A DNA stretch of 64,000 bases from UBA11524 sp045591175 (GCA_045591175.1 JAZNSI010000012.1:30171-94170), one strand, 5' to 3'; shown: positions 42,256-51,110, counted from the first letter of the stretch. Made by a program: numbers and translations. Notes: generated by a model from the letters alone, not told the origin.

Positions 42256-43446
42256 TCAGCCGCGCAGGAGCTTGCAGGCAGCATCGAGGATCTCCGGACA
42301 ACCGCCGCCCTGAGCAAAGTCAGGCCGTCCGCCGCCCTTGCCGCCAAGGGGTCGCGCGCTGTCCCTGAGGAGATTGCCCATGTTAGCCTCCACATCCGCC
42401 GAGCGTCCGAAAACATAGATCGCCTGGTCGCCATTCATCGCGCCCAGCAGCGCGATCACGCCAGGGTTCTCGATCAACCCGGAAGCCAAGTCGCGCAGGA
42501 GCATCGCGTCCGCCTCCACGAAGCGGGCAATGAGCTTCGCACCGCCGGGGAGGCTCTCCGCCTCCGCCAGGAAGCGTTCTGCCTGGGCCAGCAGCTGCTC
42601 ACGGCGCATCCGCACCAGTTCAAACTCCGCCATGCGCAGCTTTTCCTGCAGGCTGGCCACGGCAGAGGTCAGGTTTTCCACGCCGGTAGAGAGCATCGCC
42701 GCCGCCTGATGGGCCGCGTCTGCCACACGGGCATAATCCGCCAGGGCCCGCTGGCCTGCCAGAAAGGTCACCCGCATCTTGCCCCGGGCCGGCGCAACGG
42801 AGAGGATCTTCACCAGTCCCAGCTGTCCTGCCGTCGCCGGATGCGTACCGCCGCAAGCCACCATCTCGTCCGTGCCGATGGCGACGATGCGCACATGCTC
42901 CTCCACCGTGGGGGGCTTGCGCAGGGGCAGCGCCGCCAGTTCATCTGCCTCCGGGAACCAGCAGCGGATGGGCACGTCCCGCTGGATGCGCTCGTTGACG
43001 TCCGCCTCAATGCGGCGGATGTCCTCATCGGAAATGCGGGTAACGCCCTCGGGCATGGCCACGTCAATGGTGGAAACATCGCCGCTGATGTGCAGCCCGA
43101 TGGTCACGCCGCCCATGAGGCGGTGCAGGGCGCTGGCGATCATGTGATCCCCGGCATGCTGCTGCATGTGGTCAAAGCGGCGGGCCCAGTCGATCATGCC
43201 GTAAACGGTATCCCCCACGGTCAGCGGTGCATCCACCGTGTGCCAGACCTCGCCCTCCGTCACGTTCACATCCGTCACCCGGGTGCCGCCCAGCAAGCCG
43301 GTATCAAAGGGCTGTCCGCCGGAGGTGGGATAAAACGCACTGCGATCCAGCAGAATATCATAGGCAGCACCGTTCTCCCGGCAGGCCAGCACCGTCGCGT
43401 CAAATTCGGTCAGATAAGCATTTTCATAGTAGAGGCGTTCGGTCAT
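42256..43446 (-). CDS. Alanyl-tRNA editing protein AlaX (long form)
   Basis: A 396-residue cytoplasmic protein related to the editing half of alanyl-tRNA synthetase. Zinc ligands are visible as MQQHAGDH (HxxxH, about 95-102) and CGGTH (CxxxH, about 190-194). A coiled coil follows, then a DHHA1 domain with GGKGGGRPDFAQGGG near the end. It hydrolyses Ser- or Gly-mischarged tRNA-Ala. The start at 43446 follows GGAGTG; an ATG ten codons upstream is possible. Confidence 0.9.
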   Translation of the reverse strand: MTERLYYENAYLTEFDATVLACRENGAAYDILLDRSAFYPTSGGQPFDTGLLGGTRVTDVNVTEGEVWHTVDAPLTVGDTVYGMIDWARRFDHMQQHAGDHMIASALHRLMGGVTIGLHISGDVSTIDVAMPEGVTRISDEDIRRIEADVNERIQRDVPIRCWFPEADELAALPLRKPPTVEEHVRIVAIGTDEMVACGGTHPATAGQLGLVKILSVAPARGKMRVTFLAGQRALADYARVADAAHQAAAMLSTGVENLTSAVASLQEKLRMAEFELVRMRREQLLAQAERFLAEAESLPGGAKLIARFVEADAMLLRDLASGLIENPGVIALLGAMNGDQAIYVFGRSADVEANMGNLLRDSARPLGGKGGGRPDFAQGGGCPEILDAACKLLRG

Positions 43447-43484
43447 CGTCGTCACACTCCGCAGCGTTGGTATCATTCTGCTTG

Positions 43485-43513
43485 ATTATAGCGCAAAATT
43501 GTATATTTTTCAA
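43485..43513 (-). promoter_or_regulatory. Promoter of the alaX gene
   Basis: TTGAAA and TATAAT on the minus strand with a 17-base spacer, 39 bases before the ATG. Confidence 0.65.
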
Positions 43514-43552
43514 ACTTTCTGCACCAAAACAGGGAGGAAATCTCCCGCCATG

Positions 43553-43582
43553 TTGACGGAGGGGGCCAAAGCCTGATATACT
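43553..43582 (+). promoter_or_regulatory. Promoter of glnA
   Basis: TTGACG and TATACT with an 18-base spacer, 33 bases before the glnA ATG. Confidence 0.6.
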
Positions 43583-43615
43583 TTTCCTGACTAAACCGTC
43601 GGAAGGAGACTGCCT

Positions 43616-45040
43616 ATGACTAAGACAGCACAGGATATCATCCGCATCATCAAGGAAAACGACATTAAGATGGTGGACTTCAAGATGGTCGACATCAACG
43701 GCCAGTACCGTCACGTCACCATCCCCGCGGAAAATTTCTCCGAGGATACGATGAAGAGCGGCATCGGCTTTGACGCCTCCAACTATGGCTACGCCGTGGT
43801 GGAAAAGAGCGACATGGTGTTCATCCCCGACCCCGACACCGCGCTGATCGACCCCTTCTGCTCCATCCCGACTCTGTCCATGACTGGCAACGCCATGATC
43901 ATTGACAACCCGGACAACCGTCCCCTGAAGCAGTACCCCCGCAACATCGTCCTGGCTGCGGAACAGTACATGAAGGACTGCGGCGTGGCCGATACCATGC
44001 TGATCCTGCCGGAATTCGAGTTCTACCTCTTCGACCAGGTGGGCTGGGAGGTTGCGCCCAACCAGATCACCGCCTTTGTGGATGCAAACCAGTCCTACTG
44101 GAACAGCGCCAATGAGGGCAAGGGCGTGATCGTCGCCAAGCAGAAGAACTACCACATCGCCAAGCCCTTCGACACCTCCTACGAGTGCCGCAGCGAAATG
44201 TGCATGCACATGAAGGACGCAGGCATCGAGATCAACTATCACCATCCCGAAGTGGCGGCCTCCGGTCAGTTCGAGATCGAGCCCCAGCTGGGCGTGATGT
44301 CCAAGATGGCCGACGCCACGATGATGATCAAGTACATCATCCACAATACGGCCCTCAAGTACGGCAAGTCCGCCACCTTCATGCCCAAGCCCATCTACGG
44401 CGAGGCCGGCAGCGGCATGCACGTGCATATGCTGCTCCTCAAGGACGGCCAGCCCGTCTTCTCCGATGACAACGGCTACGCGCACCTGAGCAAGGAGGCC
44501 CACTGGTTCATGGGCGGTCTGCTCAAGCACATCGCTTCCCTGTGCGCGCTGACCAACCCCAGCACCAACTCCTTCAAGCGTCTGGTGCCCGGCTTCGAGG
44601 CCCCCGTCACCGTGGGCTATGCGACCTCCAACCGCAGCGCGGTCATCCGTATCCCCGCCTACGCCAAGTCCCCCGACAAGCGCCGCTTTGAGCTGCGCAA
44701 CCCGGATGCGACCTGCAACCCCTACTTCTGCTACGCCGCGATCCTCATGGCCGGTCTGGACGGCATCAAGAACCAGATTGATCCCCACGCAAACGGCTGG
44801 GGCCCCTACGACATGAACCTCTACACCCTGCCGGAGGAGGAAAAGGCCAAGCTGAAGGGCCTGCCCACCTCCCTGGACGAGGCGCTGTGCGCCCTGGAGA
44901 ACGACCACGACTACCTGACCACCGGCGACGTCTTCCCCGAGGAGCTGATCCTGAACTTCATCAAGGCCAAGCGCCAGGAGTGCCGTCAGATGGCCGCCAT
45001 CCCCCACCCCGCCGAGTTCGACAAGTATTACAACCTGTAA
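43616..45040 (+). CDS. glnA: Glutamine synthetase type I
   Basis: A 474-residue enzyme of normal GSI length that makes glutamine from glutamate, ammonia and ATP. Visible signatures are the beta-grasp segment GYAVVEKSDMVFIPDPDTA, the PEFEFYLFD metal site, the KPIYGEAGSGMHVHMLL ATP/metal segment, and SNRSAVIRIPAY with RRFELRNPDATCNPY at the glutamate site. GGAAGGAG precedes the ATG. No glnR or nitrogen regulator is next to it, and it is followed by a strong terminator, so it is monocistronic. Confidence 0.95.
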   Translation: MTKTAQDIIRIIKENDIKMVDFKMVDINGQYRHVTIPAENFSEDTMKSGIGFDASNYGYAVVEKSDMVFIPDPDTALIDPFCSIPTLSMTGNAMIIDNPDNRPLKQYPRNIVLAAEQYMKDCGVADTMLILPEFEFYLFDQVGWEVAPNQITAFVDANQSYWNSANEGKGVIVAKQKNYHIAKPFDTSYECRSEMCMHMKDAGIEINYHHPEVAASGQFEIEPQLGVMSKMADATMMIKYIIHNTALKYGKSATFMPKPIYGEAGSGMHVHMLLLKDGQPVFSDDNGYAHLSKEAHWFMGGLLKHIASLCALTNPSTNSFKRLVPGFEAPVTVGYATSNRSAVIRIPAYAKSPDKRRFELRNPDATCNPYFCYAAILMAGLDGIKNQIDPHANGWGPYDMNLYTLPEEEKAKLKGLPTSLDEALCALENDHDYLTTGDVFPEELILNFIKAKRQECRQMAAIPHPAEFDKYYNL

Positions 45041-45047
45041 TCCATCT

Positions 45048-45072
45048 GCCCCGGAAGCATCCGGGGCTTTTT
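45048..45072 (+). terminator. Terminator of glnA
   Basis: GCCCCGGA pairs with TCCGGGGC around an AGCA loop, followed by TTTTTTCTG. Confidence 0.88.
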
Positions 45073-45077
45073 TCTGC

Positions 45078-45106
45078 TTGCCTGTATCCGCCGGACGCAG
45101 TATAAT
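45078..45106 (+). promoter_or_regulatory. Promoter of the dipeptidase gene
   Basis: TTGCCT and TATAAT with a 17-base spacer, 28 bases before the ATG. Confidence 0.65.
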
Positions 45107-45134
45107 GTACATATTCATCTCCCAGGAGGCTGCC

Positions 45135-45755
45135 ATGAATGATTTTTTCCGCCCGGACGACTTCGTCTCTGTCAGTGAAGTCATCCCGGATGTGCTGCTG
45201 GACGTCCGGTATTATTCGACCTACAACTTCGTCAGTGAGCGCGTTGACGGCTACGAGGCGCCCGTCGTGCTGCTGACGAAGGAAGCTGCCGCAGCTCTCT
45301 CGCTGGTGAACGCCGACATGCGCCGCAAGGGCCTGCGCTTGGTTCTCTACGACGGCTACCGGCCCCAGCGGGCGGTGGATCACTTCGTTCGCTGGGCAGA
45401 AAGCGCGGATGAATCCATGCGCGCCGCCTTCTACCCCGATGTAGAGAAGCGCGCCCTGTTCGAGCGGGGGTTCATCGCCCGCCGCTCCGGGCACAGCCGG
45501 GGCAGCACGGTGGATCTCACGCTGCTGGAGGAAAAGACCGGCATGCTCCTTGACATGGGCGGGCCCTTCGACTTTTTCGGCGAGCTCTCCCACCCGGATT
45601 ACCCCGGCGTCACCCCGGCGCAGCACGCGAACCGCATGCTCCTTCGCCAGGCTATGCTGGATCACGGCTTCAAGCCGCTGAGCACCGAGTGGTGGCACTT
45701 CACCCTGAAAGACGAGCCCTATCCCGATACTTACTTCGACTTCCCCGTGCGCTGA
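45135..45755 (+). CDS. D-Ala-D-Ala dipeptidase, VanX/DdpX-like (M15D)
   Basis: A 206-residue zinc peptidase. DVRYYSTYNFVSERVDGYEAP opens the domain. LVLYDGYRPQRAV holds the conserved Arg. SGHSRGSTVDLTL gives the first His and Asp zinc ligands (about 120-126), and STEWWHFTL the catalytic Glu and third ligand His (about 188-192). It splits D-Ala-D-Ala. No VanH or VanA genes are near, so a role in wall turnover or dipeptide use is more likely than vancomycin resistance. CCCAGGAGG precedes the ATG at 45135. It is followed after 24 bases by the YwaF-like gene. Confidence 0.87.
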   Translation: MNDFFRPDDFVSVSEVIPDVLLDVRYYSTYNFVSERVDGYEAPVVLLTKEAAAALSLVNADMRRKGLRLVLYDGYRPQRAVDHFVRWAESADESMRAAFYPDVEKRALFERGFIARRSGHSRGSTVDLTLLEEKTGMLLDMGGPFDFFGELSHPDYPGVTPAQHANRMLLRQAMLDHGFKPLSTEWWHFTLKDEPYPDTYFDFPVR

Positions 45756-45779
45756 GCCGCTTTGTACAGGAGATAAATA

Positions 45780-46547
45780 ATGAAAGAATTCCTCATCTAT
45801 TTCTTCACCCAAGGCACCGAGCCGGAGTTTGCGCTATTCACCCTGGCCCATTTTGCGCCAATCCTGATGATGATCGGCGTGATCCTGCTCCTCCGCTGGA
45901 AACGGGAGTGGATCCGCCAATACAAGCACGAGGAGGTCTTCCGCTGGGTGCTGGCCTTCATGCTCATCATCGCGGACATGTCCTATTACTGGCGGCTGGT
46001 GGGCTGCCCCTCGCTGCAGCCCGGCCCGGTGGAGAACCTCCCCATCGGCGTGTGCGGCTGGTCGGTGATCCTCTCCAGCTACATGCTGGTGGGCAAAAAG
46101 CAGACGCTCTTTGACATCGTGTACTTCTGGCTGCTGTCGGGCTCGCTCTTTGCGCTGCTGACCCCGACCGTCCTCACCTTCACCGGCCCGACCCGCTACC
46201 GCTACTACCAGTTCTGGCTGGAGCACACCCTGGGCTATGTGGCCATCTTCTACATGATCTTCGTCCACGGCATGCGCCCGACGGTGAAGTCCGCCGTCAA
46301 GTCGCTGATCGCGCTGCTGGCGATGGCCCTGCTTGCCTACGGGGTCAACACCATGATCCCCGGCGCGAACTACCTCTACCTCGCCCGCCCGGAGGCTGCT
46401 CCCTCCGTACTGGACATCCTCCCGCCCAACTTCGCCCTGCGCACGGCCATCATCGTGGCCGTCATCCTGCTGATGTTCGCCCTGGCCTACCTGCCCTGGT
46501 ACCTCAGGGACAGGAAGGCCGCCAAATCTGCGCAGATCGCCGCCTGA
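45780..46547 (+). CDS. YwaF-like integral membrane protein (TIGR02206 type)
   Basis: A 255-residue protein with about seven membrane segments. The opening EFLIYFFTQGTEPEFALFTL and the conserved YYWRLVG and LPIGVCGWSVIL segments match the YwaF family of uncharacterised membrane proteins. It is translated directly after the dipeptidase gene (AGGAGATAAATA before the ATG), so a cell-envelope role is plausible. Confidence 0.8.
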   Translation: MKEFLIYFFTQGTEPEFALFTLAHFAPILMMIGVILLLRWKREWIRQYKHEEVFRWVLAFMLIIADMSYYWRLVGCPSLQPGPVENLPIGVCGWSVILSSYMLVGKKQTLFDIVYFWLLSGSLFALLTPTVLTFTGPTRYRYYQFWLEHTLGYVAIFYMIFVHGMRPTVKSAVKSLIALLAMALLAYGVNTMIPGANYLYLARPEAAPSVLDILPPNFALRTAIIVAVILLMFALAYLPWYLRDRKAAKSAQIAA

Positions 46548-46554
46548 TCATCCG

Positions 46555-46586
46555 CCTGCGTTCCCGATGGGAGCGCAGGATTTTTC
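46555..46586 (+). terminator. Terminator after the YwaF-like gene
   Basis: CCTGCGTTCCC pairs with GGGAGCGCAGG around GAT, followed by ATTTTTC. Confidence 0.85.
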
Positions 46587-46612
46587 TTGCCCCTGCGCCT
46601 CCGATATGCTAG

Positions 46613-46641
46613 TTGACAAAATTACTCTTTAGCATTACATT
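46613..46641 (+). promoter_or_regulatory. Promoter of the ABC-F transcript
   Basis: TTGACA with TACATT about 17 bases downstream. This places transcription start about 330 bases before the ABC-F ATG, giving a long leader. Confidence 0.55.
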
Positions 46642-46649
46642 ATTGTCAG

Positions 46650-46811
46650 AAGCTGTACCGCTACTCGCTTCGAGCGTATTGATGGAAGCGCGTTCATCCA
46701 TCGGGGTGGCAAGGCTTCAGGTGCTCGAATCAGTTTACAGCAACCGGGACGCATGAGTTCCCCAAGCGAAGGAACTGACTCGGGCATTTTGATCATACAG
46801 GAGGTATACGC
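46650..46811 (+). promoter_or_regulatory. Structured leader RNA before the ABC-F gene, possible attenuator
   Basis: Several stems can be drawn: CTCG/CGAG near 46658-46668, GATGGA/TCCATC at 46681-46702, and a 13-position stem of 46723-46735 with 46773-46785 (12 pairs), followed by ATTTTG. A competing stem AGTTCC/GGAACT uses part of the latter. Such mutually exclusive hairpins are typical of antibiotic-responsive attenuators of ABC-F genes; function here is inference. Confidence 0.45.
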
Positions 46812-46982
46812 ATGTCAGATACAAAACAGCTCACAATGCACTTTATGCGTCTTTGCAGCGAACGGCATGTGCCCAGTCGCCTGTCTACGCAGTGGATGGC
46901 TGAGTATGCTCTCCACACTCCGCATTCTGACCGTGAAGCTTATAATGGCCGGGTACTGCACAAGCAAAGGAGATCATCATGA
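46812..46982 (+). CDS. 56-residue upstream ORF coupled to the ABC-F gene
   Basis: A small open frame begins with ATG after a strong CAGGAGGTATACGC ribosome site. It encodes MSDTKQLTMHFMRLCSERHV and so on to HKQRRSS. Its TGA overlaps the ABC-F ATG (ATGA). The peptide is basic with no signal or membrane segment, and I know no homologue. It may be a leader peptide whose translation controls the ABC-F gene, or a true small protein. The overlap makes translational coupling likely. Confidence 0.6.
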   Translation: MSDTKQLTMHFMRLCSERHVPSRLSTQWMAEYALHTPHSDREAYNGRVLHKQRRSS

Positions 46983-48535
46983 GCATTCTGACCGTCGAGC
47001 ACCTGTCCCACGGCTTTGGCGACCGCGCCATCTTTGAGGACGTTTCCTTCCGCCTTTTGAAGGGCGAGCATATCGGCCTTGTCGGCGCCAACGGCGAGGG
47101 TAAGTCCACCTTCATGTCCATCGTGACCGGCAAGCTCCAGCCCGACGACGGCAAGGTGGAGTGGTCGCCCCGGGTGCGCGTGGGCTACCTGGATCAGCAC
47201 GCCGTCCTCACCCCCGGCATGACCATTCAGGATGTGCTGCGCTCCGCCTTCGCATGGCTGTTCGACCTGGAAGCCCGGATGAACGAGATCTGCGACAAGC
47301 TGGGTGAGGCCTCCGAGGAGGAGATGACCGCCTGGATGGACGAGCTGGCGGAGATCCAGGAGCTGCTGGACGCGCACGACTTCTACCTGATCGACTCGAA
47401 GGTGGAGGAGGTCGCCCGCGCCTTGGGCCTGATGAGCCTGGGTCTGGAGCATGACGTGGCGGATCTCTCCGGCGGACAGCGCACCAAGGTGCTGCTGGCC
47501 AAGCTCCTGCTGGAAAAGCCGGACATCCTCCTGCTGGACGAGCCCACCAACTACCTCGACGAAGAGCACATCGCCTGGCTGAAGCGCTACCTCACCGAGT
47601 ACGAGAACGCCTTCGTCATGATCAGCCATGACATCCCCTTCCTCAACGACGTGGTCAACCTCATCTACCACATGGAGAACCGCAAGCTGACCCGCTACGT
47701 GGGCAACTACGACAAGTTCATGGAGGTCTACGAGGTGCAAAAGGCCCAGCTGGAGGCCGCCTACAAGCGCCAGCAGCAGGAGATCAGCGATTTGCAGGAC
47801 TTCGTCAACCGCAACAAGGCCCGCGTCGCCACCCGCAACATGGCCATGTCCCGCCAGAAGAAGCTGGACAAGATGGAGCGCATCGAGCTCACCGCCGAGA
47901 AGCCCAAGCCGGAGTTCCGCTTCAAGCAGGGCCGCACCCCCGGCCGCTACATCTTCCAGACCCGCGACCTGGTCATCGGCTACGATTCTCCCCTTTCGAA
48001 GCCCCTCACGCTCTCCATGGAGCGCGGGCAGAAGATCGCCCTCGTGGGCGCCAACGGCATCGGCAAGACCACGCTGCTGAAAAGCATCCTTGGCCTGACA
48101 CCCGCCCTCGCGGGCGAGGTGGAGCTGGGCGATCACCTGGAGATCGGCTACTTCGAGCAGGAGGGCGACTACAACAATTCCACCACCTGCATCGAGGAGA
48201 TCTGGAACGAGTTCCCCAGCCTTAACCAGGCGGAGATTCGCGCGGCGCTGGCCAAATGTGGCCTCACCACCAAGCACATCGAGAGCCAGGTGCGCGTGCT
48301 TTCCGGCGGCGAGCAGGCCAAGGTGCGCCTATGCAAGCTGATCAACCGGGAATCGAACGTCCTGCTGCTGGACGAGCCCACCAACCACCTGGACGTGGAC
48401 GCGAAGGACGAGCTGAAGCGCGCACTGAAGGAGTACAAGGGCTCCATCCTGCTGATCTGCCACGAGCCGGAGTTCTACATGGATGTGGTGACCGAGGTAT
48501 GGGACTGCCACCAGTGGACGACGAAGATCATTTGA
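46979..48535 (+). CDS. ABC-F family ATPase
   Basis: A 518-residue soluble protein with two ATPase domains and no membrane segments. Domain 1 has Walker A GANGEGKST, signature LSGGQRTKV and Walker B LLLDEPTNYLD. A charged linker (about 240-310) includes RNKARVATRNMAMSRQKKLD. Domain 2 has GANGIGKTT, LSGGEQAKV and LLLDEPTNHLD. ABC-F proteins bind the ribosomal E site and act as translation factors or antibiotic-protection proteins. This one is closer to the YkpA/YbiT-like housekeeping style by eye, but its long leader suggests drug-inducible control. AAAGGAGATCATC precedes the ATG. Confidence 0.9.
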   Translation: MSILTVEHLSHGFGDRAIFEDVSFRLLKGEHIGLVGANGEGKSTFMSIVTGKLQPDDGKVEWSPRVRVGYLDQHAVLTPGMTIQDVLRSAFAWLFDLEARMNEICDKLGEASEEEMTAWMDELAEIQELLDAHDFYLIDSKVEEVARALGLMSLGLEHDVADLSGGQRTKVLLAKLLLEKPDILLLDEPTNYLDEEHIAWLKRYLTEYENAFVMISHDIPFLNDVVNLIYHMENRKLTRYVGNYDKFMEVYEVQKAQLEAAYKRQQQEISDLQDFVNRNKARVATRNMAMSRQKKLDKMERIELTAEKPKPEFRFKQGRTPGRYIFQTRDLVIGYDSPLSKPLTLSMERGQKIALVGANGIGKTTLLKSILGLTPALAGEVELGDHLEIGYFEQEGDYNNSTTCIEEIWNEFPSLNQAEIRAALAKCGLTTKHIESQVRVLSGGEQAKVRLCKLINRESNVLLLDEPTNHLDVDAKDELKRALKEYKGSILLICHEPEFYMDVVTEVWDCHQWTTKII

Positions 48536-48548
48536 CAGGAGGACATAT

Positions 48549-48980
48549 ATGTTTTATCTCCTCCTGACCAGCGAAACCGACCCGGACATTCCCCGCCTGA
48601 TGGAAGCGTACCAGCATCCGAGTGTGGCCCGCTACATCCACCTTGATGAGGTGAATTACTGGCATTATGTGTCCACAACGAACAACGTCTTCTACCACAA
48701 GGTTTACGATAAAGACCATCTGGTTGCCGCAGTGCACTGCGAACTGTCCATGCAGACACTGTATATGGACATTATGGTCCTCCCGCAATTCCAGCGCCAC
48801 GGAATCGGCACAATGATCCTGCAGGATGTTCTGAATGGAAAAGTTAGCCCGCCCTTTTCTCGAATTGAAGTTGACATTGATGAATCAAATGCTGCTTCTC
48901 TCAAGCTTTTTGAAAAAGTGGGCTTCCAATTCGTGTCGCAGGAAGACGAGCTTTGTCACTATGTCTGGCAGCGATCCTGA
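48549..48980 (+). CDS. GNAT-family acetyltransferase
   Basis: A 143-residue protein with the acetyl-CoA-binding motif QFQRHGIGTMIL (about 80-91) and the final beta strand segment NAASLKLFEKVGFQFVS. The acceptor is unknown. It starts 13 bases after the ABC-F stop with CAGGAGGACATAT before the ATG, so it is cotranscribed with the ABC-F gene. A terminator follows at once. Confidence 0.85.
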   Translation: MFYLLLTSETDPDIPRLMEAYQHPSVARYIHLDEVNYWHYVSTTNNVFYHKVYDKDHLVAAVHCELSMQTLYMDIMVLPQFQRHGIGTMILQDVLNGKVSPPFSRIEVDIDESNAASLKLFEKVGFQFVSQEDELCHYVWQRS

Positions 48981-48990
48981 TCCGCATAAA

Positions 48991-49032
48991 CATCCCCCGG
49001 AGCCACAACAGCTCCGGGGGATGCATTTATTT
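48991..49032 (+). terminator. Terminator after the acetyltransferase gene
   Basis: CATCCCCCGGAG pairs with CTCCGGGGGATG, followed by CATTTATTTTTGG. It may also serve the convergent GH133 gene. Confidence 0.88.
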
Positions 49033-49038
49033 TTGGCG

Positions 49039-50979
49039 TTATACCTGTTCGATTTTCTCCAGCGCCTCGTACACCCGCAGCATCTCGCCGACGCTCCAGG
49101 CCTGGGCGAAGCAGCCCCGGCTGAAGGCGGGCGCGTCGCCGTTGTAGATCTCCGGCAGCTGGCCGATGCAGCCCTCGCGGAGAGTCGCCTCCATGGGAGC
49201 GAGGTCGGCGCGGACGGAGGCTGCATCGCCATACACCTTGAGGTGCGCCAGGTAGTACGCGCCCAGCGGGAACACCCAGGTCGTGCCCTGATGATAGGCC
49301 ATGTCGCGCTCCTTCTGCACGCCCTCATAGACCCCGTGATACTGCGGATCGTCGGGCGACAGCGTGCGCAGGCCGCAGGGTGTGTACAGGTGGGCGTAGA
49401 CCGCATCCACCACGGCCTTCTCCTGCGCAGGACTGAGCATGGTGAAGGGCTGGGTGATCGCCCAGATTTGGTTGCAGCGCAGCTGTTCGTCGGCACTTGT
49501 GCCGGACACGACATCCTTCAAGTAGCCCTTGTCCTCCAGCCAGAATTCGTGGATAAAAGCCGCCTTCACCTTCTCCGCCAGCGCGGCGTAATCTGCCCGG
49601 TCAAGGCCGAGCTTCTCCGCCAGCGCGTCCATGATGCGCAGCGCGCTGTACCAGTAGGCGTTGATCTCCACAGGCTTGCCGTGGCGCGGCGTGGGCAGGA
49701 TCTCCCCTACGCGCACGTCCATCCAGGTCACCTGATCCAGGCCCTGTCCGGCGCAGATCAGGCCGTCTGCATCCATGTAGATGCCGTGCTTGGTGCCCTT
49801 GCGGTAATGCCGGACGATGGATTCCAACACCGGCCAGGCTTCTTTAGCGAAGGCCCAGTCGCCGGTCTTTTCCACGTACAACCATACCACGCCCACCAGC
49901 AGCAGCGCAGCGTCGACAGTGTTGTACATGGGCTCCGACGTGCCCTCGGGGAAGAGATTCGGCACAAGGCCGTCCTGCTCGTATTGCAGGAAGGTGCGCA
50001 GGATGCTCTTGGCGTCGTCATGGCGGCCGGCGCTCAGGCAGCAGCCGGTCAGGGCGATCATGGTGTCGCGGCCCCAGTCGCCGAAGAAAGGATACCCCGC
50101 GAGGATCGTCTTGCCGCCGGTGGACGCCCGCTGAGCGATGTAAGCGTCCGCAGCAGTCACCAGCTGCTGCGCCACGGGATCGGTCAGGCCGGACTGGGCG
50201 CGCAGGGACTGCATGCGGGCCTTTTGCGCTGCGATGATCTCCTCAGCAGCAGGGGCATGCTCACAATCGGCAAAGGTGACCCAGAGGCGCCCCGTTTCAC
50301 CGGGCTGCACCGTCACGGAGATCGCGCATACATTGGCCACCAGACCCTTTTCGGGACGACCGTCGGGGCCGTCGTGCATGTAATGCTGCATGGCAAAAGC
50401 AGGGGCCTCCGCAGTCAGTATGCCGCTGGTCTGCACATGCACCTTCATATCATTGGCAGTGATGCAGCCGTCCTTCAGGGAGACGGTCCACGGCTTTTCC
50501 GGGGCATGGCCCTTTTCAAAGCCCAGCACCCAGGGATGGATCGTCAGCCGACAGGGCCTGCCGGTACGGTTCCGGATGGTATACGCCGCCGCGACGGCGT
50601 TCTGCTCAAAGGCCATGCCCACCTCACGGGTCACGCGCACACCGCGCACGTCATAGGCCCAGCGGGGGGTATCCTCCACCACGAAGGAGGACAGGTATTG
50701 CCAACCGTCCTCGCAGGGGGTATCATCAGCAACGTCCTGGGTGGAGAGGATGGCGTATTCTCCGTCGTCCAGCCACAGGGTTTCCTCCAGTCGGGCCACC
50801 AGCGTCACGCGGTCATTGGGCGCGGTGCGGGCGGCCACCAGCAGACCCTGATCCGCGCGGGTCATGGAAAAAGCTCCGGACAGGGACGAATATCCCCCCA
50901 GGCCGTTGGTCAGCAGATAGCAGTTTTCCTGGGCGCGGACGCGATCAGGCGCGTCCTGCCGTCCGTAAACAAAGCGCAT
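49039..50979 (-). CDS. Glycogen debranching enzyme / amylo-alpha-1,6-glucosidase (GH133)
   Basis: A 646-residue cytoplasmic enzyme. The N-terminal domain opens with CYLLTNGLGGYSSLSGAFSM, typical of bacterial debranching enzymes. The catalytic (alpha/alpha)6 barrel has GYPFFGDWGRDTMIALTG near 340, and MDVRVGEILPTPRHGKPVEI and NAYWYSALRIMD near 455. It removes alpha-1,6-linked glucose from glycogen or starch. The start at 50979 follows GGAGGCATCCCG; earlier in-frame ATG codons lack a ribosome site. Confidence 0.9.
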   Translation of the reverse strand: MRFVYGRQDAPDRVRAQENCYLLTNGLGGYSSLSGAFSMTRADQGLLVAARTAPNDRVTLVARLEETLWLDDGEYAILSTQDVADDTPCEDGWQYLSSFVVEDTPRWAYDVRGVRVTREVGMAFEQNAVAAAYTIRNRTGRPCRLTIHPWVLGFEKGHAPEKPWTVSLKDGCITANDMKVHVQTSGILTAEAPAFAMQHYMHDGPDGRPEKGLVANVCAISVTVQPGETGRLWVTFADCEHAPAAEEIIAAQKARMQSLRAQSGLTDPVAQQLVTAADAYIAQRASTGGKTILAGYPFFGDWGRDTMIALTGCCLSAGRHDDAKSILRTFLQYEQDGLVPNLFPEGTSEPMYNTVDAALLLVGVVWLYVEKTGDWAFAKEAWPVLESIVRHYRKGTKHGIYMDADGLICAGQGLDQVTWMDVRVGEILPTPRHGKPVEINAYWYSALRIMDALAEKLGLDRADYAALAEKVKAAFIHEFWLEDKGYLKDVVSGTSADEQLRCNQIWAITQPFTMLSPAQEKAVVDAVYAHLYTPCGLRTLSPDDPQYHGVYEGVQKERDMAYHQGTTWVFPLGAYYLAHLKVYGDAASVRADLAPMEATLREGCIGQLPEIYNGDAPAFSRGCFAQAWSVGEMLRVYEALEKIEQV

Positions 50980-51072
50980 CGGGATGCCTCCATTCGGGAT
51001 TGTCGTTGCCTTCATTATAGCACGGCGCGCTGCGGCAGACAAGGCGCTTGTTCTTTCTCCGCACATTTTTCG

Positions 51073-51086
51073 TGAAAACGCTTTCA
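51073..51086. promoter_or_regulatory. cre-like site TGAAAACGCTTTCA
   Basis: It matches the CcpA catabolite responsive element consensus (TGWNANCGNTNWCA) at all defined positions and overlaps the likely -35 of the pectate lyase promoter, so carbon catabolite repression is expected. A LacI-family repressor could use the same palindrome. Confidence 0.7.
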
Positions 51087-51110
51087 TTTTGCTCAATTCT
51101 GTGGTATGAT
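51082..51110 (+). promoter_or_regulatory. Promoter of the pectate lyase gene
   Basis: TTTCAT and TATGAT with a 17-base spacer; the weak -35 lies inside the cre-like site. Confidence 0.5.

Noticed and set aside
46613..46811. T-box riboswitch before the ABC-F gene
   Set aside because: GGGGTGGCAAGGC near 46703 only loosely resembles the T-box core and no clear specifier loop is visible; the downstream gene is not a typical T-box target.
45135..48980. Vancomycin-resistance cluster around the VanX-like gene
   Set aside because: No VanH, VanA-type ligase or VanRS genes are present; the neighbours are YwaF-like, ABC-F and GNAT genes.
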